Shown here: positions 6,905 to 11,658 of the stretch, piece after piece
Position numbering within the stretch: the first letter of the stretch is position 1
How the letters are laid out: every line of letters starts with the position of its first letter
Source of the DNA: JBMTVT01 sp049451635
GTDB lineage: Bacteria > Bacteroidota > Bacteroidia > Flavobacteriales > Flavobacteriaceae
Assembly: GCA_049451635.1 (NCBI GenBank)
Contig: JBMTVT010000066.1
Coordinates: 1 to 11,658, forward strand
Length of the DNA: 11,658 nt
Direction of reading: 5' to 3'
The notes under the pieces: generated by a model
What the model was told of the DNA's origin: nothing
Database searches by the model: none
The model's input: only the letters and a program-made list of their open reading frames with translations
Program-made: the position numbers and the translations under genes

Positions 6905-7000
6905 ATTTACATTATTTGCAATTTATTCTATTGGAGTTGTTACCTTTTACTCGAACATAAAATTTAAGACTGTTTGTTACAAAACAAATATCTTAGAAAC

Positions 7001-7149
7001 ATGAAAAAACGATATTACAGCCCCGAATTAAAGGAGCAAGCAGTTCGGTTAAGTTACCAACGGGAAAACATAAAGTAATTAGCGGACGATTTGGGTATAG
7101 AAGTCCAAAGGATTTATAAATGGCGCAAGGCAGCCAAAACAGCCACATT
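7001..7149 (+). pseudogene. IS3-type transposase OrfA remnant with internal stop
   Basis: From ATG 7001 the frame reads MKKRYYSPELKEQAVRLSYQ (then RENIK), TAA at 7076-7078, then LADDLGIEVQRIYKWRKAAKT. This is the N-terminal helix-turn-helix of an IS3-family OrfA; the stop replaces a codon that in relatives is usually Glu or another sense codon before LA. After about 7140-7149 the likeness ends and a sigma-factor fragment begins on the other strand. No OrfB (DDE) part and no clear terminal repeats are present, so the element is dead. A short dyad (TTTGTT/AACAAA, 6973-6988) lies just upstream and might be part of the old end. Confidence 0.8.
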
Positions 7150-7270
7150 GCAAACGCTTAACATTTTTAGGTGTGTGCAACTCATACAACACATGTTGTG
7201 CCTCACGATTTTGCTTAATCGCTTTTTTTATTAATTGAGCTTCGTGTTTATGAAGTTGTATGACTTTCAA
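7150..7270 (-). pseudogene. 5' fragment of an ECF sigma factor gene, frameshifted and truncated
   Basis: Read from TTG 7268-7270 the minus strand gives (M)KVIQLHKHEAQLIKKAIKQ followed by NREAQHVLYELHTPK. In the alternate frame after an A-run it gives MLSVC, reproducing the N-terminus of flavobacterial sigma-70/ECF factors (xKVIxLHK...APKMLSVCRQY) as I recall them. The run reads CCTAAAAATG where CCTAAAATG would keep frame, so one A has been inserted (T-run 7164-7168 on the plus strand). After GTTTGC (V-C; plus 7150-7155) sigma likeness stops and the IS3 remnant begins. Regions 2 and 4 are missing, so no functional sigma factor can be made. Confidence 0.7.
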
Positions 7271-7509
7271 ATAATATGTTTTTCTTTCTAATTATACAGA
7301 CGCAATTTTTGTGCAAATGGTTGCCTGCGGTTATCTAAATTTAATGAATAATTCTTGAAATTTATTTAATAATATGTATATCAACATATTAACCATTTTT
7401 ATTAAATTTTTATTTTATATCCATTATAATCATAAAAATTTATTTTTTTAATAAAAAAATCATTAAATCTAAATAAATGTTGAATTTTATTTAACCAAAA
7501 CACTAATTC
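7271..7509. other. AT-rich non-coding stretch
   Basis: I see no gene here on either strand. It is very AT-rich with long A and T runs. The only clear structure is a perfect 8-bp dyad, TAATATGT/ACATATTA (7370-7391) with a 6-nt spacer. It separates the pseudogene scar from the promoter of the ATP-grasp operon. Confidence 0.6.
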
Positions 7510-7541
7510 ATTGAATATTTTATATCAAATGATTATATTTG
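7510..7541 (+). promoter_or_regulatory. Promoter of the ATP-grasp/alpha-E/transglutaminase operon
   Basis: ATTG (7510-7513) is followed after a 20-nt spacer by TATATTTG (7534-7541), a perfect TAnnTTTG -7 element. This is close to the full Bacteroidota promoter consensus (TTTG-N19-21-TAnnTTTG). The transcript should start near 7547, leaving a leader of about 15 nt before ATG 7563. The in-frame TTG at 7539 lies inside the -7 element and cannot be the start. Confidence 0.7.
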
Positions 7542-7562
7542 ACAATAACCCTATATAATTTT

Positions 7563-9002
7563 ATGGAACATGATTTTTTCTCTTCGTACAACAAACTTCC
7601 AAAAACTTGGGATGAAATGTACAGTGATAAGTTAGAATTTAGATCCCAATATGAGAGTTTTACAAAATACTTACAAAATACAACCCCAAAAAAATTAACT
7701 AAAAAAGAAGAGCTCTCAAAGCAGCTTTTCATGAGCCAAGGGGTAACTTTTACGGTTTACAACGATAATGAGGGTATTGAAAAAATATTTCCATTTGATT
7801 TAGTACCAAGAATTATTACTGCTACAGAATGGGCAAAAATTGAAAGTGGCATAAAGCAACGCCTAAAAGCATTAAACCTATTCATCAAAGATATTTACAA
7901 TGAACAGTTTATAATAAGAGATGGTTTAATGCCTGCAGAATTAATTTATGCTTGCCCAAATTTTTTACGGGAAATGGTGGGAGTTAAAGTGCCCCATGAT
8001 ATCTATGTACATATTTCTGGCGTGGACCTGATTCGTAATAATGACGGCGAATTTTATGTGCTTGAGGATAATTTAAGAACCCCATCAGGTGTTAGTTATA
8101 TGCTTGAAAACAGAGAAATTTCTAAGCGATTGTTTCCTGGTATGATTCCAAAAACCAATGTGCGGTCGGTATCAAATTACCCTAATTTATTATATGAAAA
8201 ACTCAAAGAATTATCTAACAACCCCAACCCCAATATTGTATTGTTAACCCCGGGCATATACAATTCGGCATATTACGAGCATACCACCCTAGCAAGATTA
8301 ATGGGTATTGAGTTAGTTGAAGGTACCGATTTGGTTGTAAAAAATCATTTTGTTTATATGAAAACTACAAATGGCTTGAAACAAGTGGATGTGATTTATA
8401 GACGTGTTGATGATGAGTTTTTGGATCCTTTAGAGTTTAATGCGCACAGTGTTTTAGGTGTTGCTGGTATTATGGCGGCATATAGAAAAGGCCATGTTAA
8501 TATTGTAAATGCCCCGGGTACAGGAATTGCAGATGACAAAGCTATATATACCTACGTCCCCGATATGATAAAATATTACTTGGAAGAAGAACCTATTTTA
8601 AAAAATATAGAAACCTATCAATTAAGCAAACCAGATGAATTGGACTATGTTACGAAAAACATTAGGGACATGGTCATAAAAAAAACCGATGGTAGTGGTG
8701 GTTACGGAATGCTTATGGGGCATGAAGCTTCCGATGACGAAATAAAAGATTACCTGAATACTGTTAAGAAAAAACCAGAAAATTTTATAGCACAACCTAT
8801 TTTAAGGCTTTCGACTGCGCCATGCTATATTGATGGCAAACTATCGCCCCGATGTATAGATTTACGCCCTTTTGCACTTTACGGTAAGGATGGCATTGAT
8901 ATTTGCCCTGGTGGCTTAACAAGGGTAGCCTTAAAAAAAGGATCGCTGGTAGTAAACAGTTCTCAAGGTGGCGGCAGTAAAGACACATGGGTTTTAGGAT
9001 AG
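7563..9002 (+). CDS. Circularly permuted ATP-grasp type 2 protein (DUF404/DUF407)
   Basis: The 479-residue protein has the landmarks of circularly permuted ATP-grasp type 2 enzymes: FPFDLVPRII (about 76-85), YVLEDNLRTPSG (165-176), the nucleotide-loop-like KKTDGSGGYG (373-382), DLRPFALYG (433-441), and the C-terminal GGLTRVA (450-456) and SSQGGGSKDTWVL (466-478). ATP-grasp enzymes join a carboxylate to an amine through an acyl-phosphate; for this family the substrate is unknown and a peptide ligation or tagging role has been predicted from genomic context. It is cytosolic, with no signal peptide. It is first in an operon with alpha-E (18-base gap) and transglutaminase-like genes. ATG 7563 is chosen because the longer frame starts within the promoter. 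Length is normal for the family. Confidence 0.92.
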   Translation: MEHDFFSSYNKLPKTWDEMYSDKLEFRSQYESFTKYLQNTTPKKLTKKEELSKQLFMSQGVTFTVYNDNEGIEKIFPFDLVPRIITATEWAKIESGIKQRLKALNLFIKDIYNEQFIIRDGLMPAELIYACPNFLREMVGVKVPHDIYVHISGVDLIRNNDGEFYVLEDNLRTPSGVSYMLENREISKRLFPGMIPKTNVRSVSNYPNLLYEKLKELSNNPNPNIVLLTPGIYNSAYYEHTTLARLMGIELVEGTDLVVKNHFVYMKTTNGLKQVDVIYRRVDDEFLDPLEFNAHSVLGVAGIMAAYRKGHVNIVNAPGTGIADDKAIYTYVPDMIKYYLEEEPILKNIETYQLSKPDELDYVTKNIRDMVIKKTDGSGGYGMLMGHEASDDEIKDYLNTVKKKPENFIAQPILRLSTAPCYIDGKLSPRCIDLRPFALYGKDGIDICPGGLTRVALKKGSLVVNSSQGGGSKDTWVLG

Positions 9003-9020
9003 CCCTTAAAAAAATTACAT

Positions 9021-9947
9021 ATGTTAAGTAGAGTTGCAAACAATCTTATTTGGTTAGAACGTTATATGGAGCGTGGCAATGGTATTTTAAGTTTATTGAA
9101 AGTAAATTTTTATGCCAATCAAGATTCTCCAGAGCTATTTTCTTGGTCGCCAATCATGAAAAATTTCACGGCCAATGACAATGGTTTTTACACTGAAGAT
9201 ACCATAGAGTGTATAGAATTTATGGTTTTCAATGCCAATAATGCCAATTCAATTTTAAATATTGTTACCAAAGCCCGAGAAAATGCCAGAAGTGTACAAG
9301 AGCATATTTCCAGAGAACTTTGGTTATGCATTAACAACTATTACCTATACCTTATCGATAAAGACTTACCAAAGAAATTAAAAGAAGATGACCCTGTACA
9401 GTTTCTAGAGGATTTGAGAAAATTTCATTTGGTCTACAATGGAACTTTCGATATTACCCAAGAAAGAGGCGCTCCTTATTACTTTATGAATATTGGCAAG
9501 TTTTTAGAACGCGTGTATCTTATTTCAGATTTCACCTCCATAAGGCTTCTGGGTATTGAAAAAACCTCAGACAATTTGGAAAAAAGTTTTTACTGGAAAA
9601 ACCTTTTGCTATCCATAGGTGGTTATCAATTATATTTAAAAACATATAAATCTACTTTTAATGAAAACCATATTATAAGTATGGTATTTCAAGATAAATT
9701 ATTTCCAAGATCTGTGTATTATTGTATCAATAAATTAAGTAGGCATATTAGGCGATTGATTGAAAGTGATGAGCTAGAAAAAAATAACATAGAATTTTTA
9801 GTTGGAAAGCTAGAAAGTAGAATAAAATATACTACTATTGAAAATATTAACGAAGAAGGTATTGACAACTTTATAAATGATATTAAAGAAGACATTAAAA
9901 ATATTTCATTAAGCATCAATACATCATATTTTTCGCCTACCAACTAA
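9021..9947 (+). CDS. Alpha-E domain-containing protein (DUF403)
   Basis: The 308-residue, mainly helical protein starts with MLSRVANNLIWLERYMERG, the signature of the alpha-E (DUF403) family. Further conserved elements are NARSVQEHISRELWLCIN (about 97-114), NIGKFLERVYLISDF (about 161-175) and SVYYCINKLSRHI (near 233-245). Its biochemical role is unknown. In predicted amidoligase loci it almost always accompanies a circularly permuted ATP-grasp protein and a transglutaminase-like protease, and in some bacteria it is fused to the ATP-grasp protein. Here it is separate, 18 bases after the ATP-grasp stop and 7 bases before the next start, so the three are surely cotranscribed. No membrane segments or signal peptide are seen. 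Confidence 0.9.
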   Translation: MLSRVANNLIWLERYMERGNGILSLLKVNFYANQDSPELFSWSPIMKNFTANDNGFYTEDTIECIEFMVFNANNANSILNIVTKARENARSVQEHISRELWLCINNYYLYLIDKDLPKKLKEDDPVQFLEDLRKFHLVYNGTFDITQERGAPYYFMNIGKFLERVYLISDFTSIRLLGIEKTSDNLEKSFYWKNLLLSIGGYQLYLKTYKSTFNENHIISMVFQDKLFPRSVYYCINKLSRHIRRLIESDELEKNNIEFLVGKLESRIKYTTIENINEEGIDNFINDIKEDIKNISLSINTSYFSPTN

Positions 9948-9954
9948 TACTAAA

Positions 9955-10905
9955 ATGCCAAAGTTCTATATAAAACACCTTACCAAATATACCTACAGCG
10001 ACTTTGTTATAGACGGAGCCAACCTTATTAGGTTGCATCCCATTAATGACGATTGCCAGCAAGTTATTTCCCATACTTTATCTGTAACCAACAATCCTTT
10101 TGTTGAAACGTTTTTTGATTGTTTCAATAACCGAGTGGGGTCGTTTATGGTAATAGAACCCCATAATTACCTTTCCATATCCTCTGAAATTGAAGTTGAA
10201 ACAGTAGCCCAACCTTTTCCTGATGATATGGTTGACATTAGCACACAATGGCATGAACTAAAATCTTTAAAAACCAATCCTGGGTTTATTGATTTTTTAA
10301 AATACAAGACATTTGATGGCACACCAGAAATTCTAGAAATGATTCAATCAAAAGACCTTAGTATAATATCGCCTTATAGAATTGCACTGGAGTTTTGCGA
10401 ATATATTTTTAAAAACTTTAATTACATACAAGGTATCACCAATGTAGATTCCAAACTGGATTTGGTTTGGAAATTAAAAGCGGGAGTTTGTCAAGATTTT
10501 ACCAATATTCTTTTACAAATGTTAAGAATGCTAGGTATTCCTGCACGTTACGTAAGTGGATATATTTGCCCTATTGATAGTAATACCCGTGGCGAAGGCG
10601 CTACCCATGCTTGGATAGAAGCTTATATGCCCTTTTATGGCTGGTTAGGTTTAGACCCAACAAATAACATTATTGCCAATGCCTACCATGTAAAACTAGC
10701 AACAGGTAGAGACTATAAGGATTGTGCCCCTGTAAAAGGTGTTTATAAAGGCAATGCCAAAGAAGATTTGTTTGTTAAAGTAAAAGTAAGTACTGCAAAA
10801 ACCAATACTAAAAACTTGGTGTTCCCTGTTAACAAAAATGATAAAGCTTCAAACAGTTACCGCCAAAATTTAGAGATGGTACAACAAATACAACAACAGC
10901 AGTAG
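9955..10905 (+). CDS. Transglutaminase-like cysteine protease with bacterial transglutaminase N-domain
   Basis: The 316-residue protein has an N-terminal beta-rich bacterial transglutaminase N domain (about 1-90, KHLTKYTYSDFV...RLHP) and a transglutaminase-like papain-fold core. The catalytic triad is visible: C179 in AGVCQDF, H218 in GATHAWIEA and D234 in GLDPTNN. Members act as peptidases or acyl transferases; in this gene trio a role in processing or removing a ligated peptide has been proposed on context. It is the last gene of the operon, with a Gln-rich tail (QQIQQQQ). No signal peptide is present, so it should act in the cytosol. All key residues are intact. Confidence 0.92.
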   Translation: MPKFYIKHLTKYTYSDFVIDGANLIRLHPINDDCQQVISHTLSVTNNPFVETFFDCFNNRVGSFMVIEPHNYLSISSEIEVETVAQPFPDDMVDISTQWHELKSLKTNPGFIDFLKYKTFDGTPEILEMIQSKDLSIISPYRIALEFCEYIFKNFNYIQGITNVDSKLDLVWKLKAGVCQDFTNILLQMLRMLGIPARYVSGYICPIDSNTRGEGATHAWIEAYMPFYGWLGLDPTNNIIANAYHVKLATGRDYKDCAPVKGVYKGNAKEDLFVKVKVSTAKTNTKNLVFPVNKNDKASNSYRQNLEMVQQIQQQQ

Positions 10906-10906
10906 G

Positions 10907-10932
10907 TTTTTACAATTTGACTTTGTTAAAAA
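10907..10932 (+). terminator. Weak hairpin after the transglutaminase-like gene
   Basis: TTTTTACAA (10907-10915) pairs with TTGT and AAAAA (10923-10926, 10928-10932) with one bulged T, starting directly after the stop codon. The following U-run is short (TTT then C). It may terminate the operon, but the stem is almost all A-T. Confidence 0.3.
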
Positions 10933-11029
10933 TTTCAACTACCTTCGTTTAACTCCTGATAAAGAACATTAAAACGATTCCTTATCATTAAAGTTTTGCG
11001 GCATACAAGAAAAGTCAACCCTCGGTCAA

Positions 11030-11082
11030 GCACATTTGATTTTTGCCGTCACACAAAGCCAATGCTGAAAAACCAAAAGAGC
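11030..11082. repeat. Imperfect 15-nt inverted repeat at the boundary of the R-M region
   Basis: GCACATTTGATTTTT (11030-11044) and AAAAACCAAAAGAGC (11068-11082) pair at 12 of 15 positions around a 23-nt spacer. The sequence resembles intergenic inverted repeats that I associate with accessory regions of Bacteroidota, but I cannot name the element. The rest of 10933-11100 shows no gene. Confidence 0.4.
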
Positions 11083-11102
11083 TAAAATTTTCCCATGCTC
11101 GA

Positions 11103-11134
11103 ATTGAATAATCGAAATAAAATTTATAGATTTG
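11103..11134 (+). promoter_or_regulatory. Promoter of the XRE-methyltransferase operon
   Basis: ATTG (11103-11106) and TAGATTTG (11127-11134, exact TAnnTTTG) are separated by a 20-nt spacer, the same architecture as the ATP-grasp operon promoter. Transcription would begin around 11140, about 14 nt before the ATG, so the message is nearly leaderless. Confidence 0.65.
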
Positions 11135-11153
11135 TCAAAAAACGACAAGTCTA
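11127..11153. promoter_or_regulatory. Putative operator palindrome over the -7 element
   Basis: TAGATTTGTC (11127-11136) and GACAAGTCTA (11144-11153) are reverse complements at 9 of 10 positions with a 7-nt spacer. The left arm contains the whole -7 element and the right arm ends at the base before the ATG. A dimeric XRE protein bound here would block its own promoter, as controller proteins of R-M systems do. Binding is inferred. Confidence 0.55.
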
Positions 11154-11468
11154 ATGAAAACCACATTTGGAGAATACATCCGACTTTTACGAAACGAAAA
11201 CGAATTGACTTTAACTCAACTTGCGGCAAAATTGAACTTGGACTCTGCTAACTTGAGCAAAATTGAGAATGGAAAACGTGACTTTGATGAAAAGCGATTA
11301 CCAAAACTTGCTAAAATCTTCAAACTCGACCTCACAGAATTAAGGAATGAATATATTACCGACCAAATCGGTAAACAGATTTACGAAACAAATTGTACCA
11401 AACAACTTTTACAAGTTGCGGAAGAAAAAGCAGAATACAGAAGAACATTAAAAGAAAAAGTAATATGA
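11154..11468 (+). CDS. XRE-family HTH regulator, likely R-M controller
   Basis: The 104-residue protein has a Cro/C1-type helix-turn-helix at about 6-62 (FGEYIRLLRNENELTLTQLA, then LNLDSANLSKIENGKRDF), followed by a helical tail rich in Lys and Glu (70-104). It is somewhat longer than classical 80-residue C proteins. Its stop TGA overlaps the methyltransferase start in ATGA (11465-11468), so the two are translationally coupled. A palindrome covers its own promoter. Together these support a role in timing expression of a type II R-M system. A general XRE regulator with no restriction enzyme partner is possible, since the downstream part is not visible. Confidence 0.85.
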   Translation: MKTTFGEYIRLLRNENELTLTQLAAKLNLDSANLSKIENGKRDFDEKRLPKLAKIFKLDLTELRNEYITDQIGKQIYETNCTKQLLQVAEEKAEYRRTLKEKVI

Positions 11469-11658
11469 AAATAGTATCATTTTTTGCAGGAGCAGGCGGA
11501 CTTGATTTAGGTTTCCAAAAAGCAGGTTTTGACGTTATTTGGGCAAACGAATACGACAGAGAAATTTGGGAAACTTATGAAAAAAATCATCCAAATACAG
11601 TACTTGACAAAAGAAGTATCGTGAATATTCCAGCAGATGAAGTTCCAAAATGTGACGG
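11465..11658 (+). CDS. DNA C5-cytosine methyltransferase, M.HaeIII-like (partial, 3' end beyond window)
   Basis: The first 64 codons are present. They contain motif I, [17 protein letters not shown] (6-22), the S-adenosylmethionine-binding loop, and motif II [11 protein letters not shown] (28-38). Compared from memory with M.HaeIII (N-terminus [20 protein letters not shown]), the resemblance extends through ANEYD, IW-TYE-NH and the closing PKCDG, so GGCC recognition is a reasonable guess, although specificity lies in the unseen target-recognition domain. Such enzymes methylate cytosine in their site and protect host DNA. The ATG overlaps the stop of the XRE gene by 4 nt. The catalytic PCQ motif and any restriction enzyme gene fall outside the window. 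Confidence 0.92.
   Translation, partial: [64 protein letters not shown]

Noticed and set aside
7079..7270. A 63-codon minus-strand reading frame as a small gene
   Set aside because: Its first 35 codons are the start of an ECF sigma factor; the rest is out of frame after a one-base insertion and then reads antisense to the IS3 remnant, so it is a pseudogene frame.
7441..7475. AT-rich runs as a replication origin or a CRISPR leader
   Set aside because: No repeated boxes, direct repeats or spacer arrays are visible; it is simply low-complexity intergenic DNA.
11026..11229. A 67-codon minus-strand reading frame over the XRE promoter
   Set aside because: It overlaps the promoter, palindrome and first codons of the XRE gene, and its product resembles no family I know.

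Overview
The window looks like a chromosomal segment of a gliding member of the Flavobacteriaceae (Bacteroidota). The DNA is AT-rich, ribosome-binding sites are A-rich rather than Shine-Dalgarno-like, several genes carry the Bacteroidota promoter -7 element TAnnTTTG, and a gldB-gldC pair lies beside nadE. DnaG has the flavobacterial type of N-terminus with no zinc ligands.

Layout, left to right. (1) 1-955: a DUF3050 protein, predicted to have a heme-oxygenase-like helical fold, behind a consensus -7 element. (2) 956-1238: a decayed strip holding the last ~35 codons of an IS110-like transposase (minus strand) that ends at a perfect 14-bp inverted repeat. (3) 1239-2537 (minus): gldB then gldC, stop codon abutting start codon, encoding gliding-motor components. 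(4) 2771-3559: nadE, the short ammonia-type NAD synthetase. (5) 3666-4298: an orphan NarL/LuxR-type response regulator with Glu at the phospho-acceptor position, converging on and overlapping (6) dnaG primase (4293-6251, minus). (7) 6435-6815: a small four-helix DoxX-like membrane protein, followed by a strong hairpin. (8) 6905-7510: a scar region in which an IS3-type orfA remnant with an internal stop abuts the frameshifted 5' end of an ECF sigma factor gene, then AT-rich DNA with no gene. (9) 7563-10905: a three-gene operon from a near-canonical promoter: circularly permuted ATP-grasp, alpha-E protein and transglutaminase-like protease. This trio is known from predicted peptide-tagging/amidoligase loci, often with the Anbu proteasome-like peptidase, which is not present here. 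(10) 10906-11153: a non-coding boundary with an imperfect inverted repeat. (11) 11154-end: an XRE regulator overlapping by 4 nt a C5-cytosine methyltransferase whose N-terminus closely resembles M.HaeIII. The regulator gene has its own promoter and a palindrome covering the -7 element, as in controller-regulated type II restriction-modification (R-M) systems. The methyltransferase runs off the window.

The core genes (gldBC, nadE, dnaG) are interleaved with accessory material at three places: 1-1238, 6905-7510 and from about 10950 onwards. The least ordinary things are the Glu-for-Asp regulator, the ligand-less primase finger, the Anbu-less ATP-grasp/alpha-E/transglutaminase operon, the palindrome-controlled M.HaeIII-like system, and the two transposon scars. 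I saw no CRISPR array, tRNA or rRNA.
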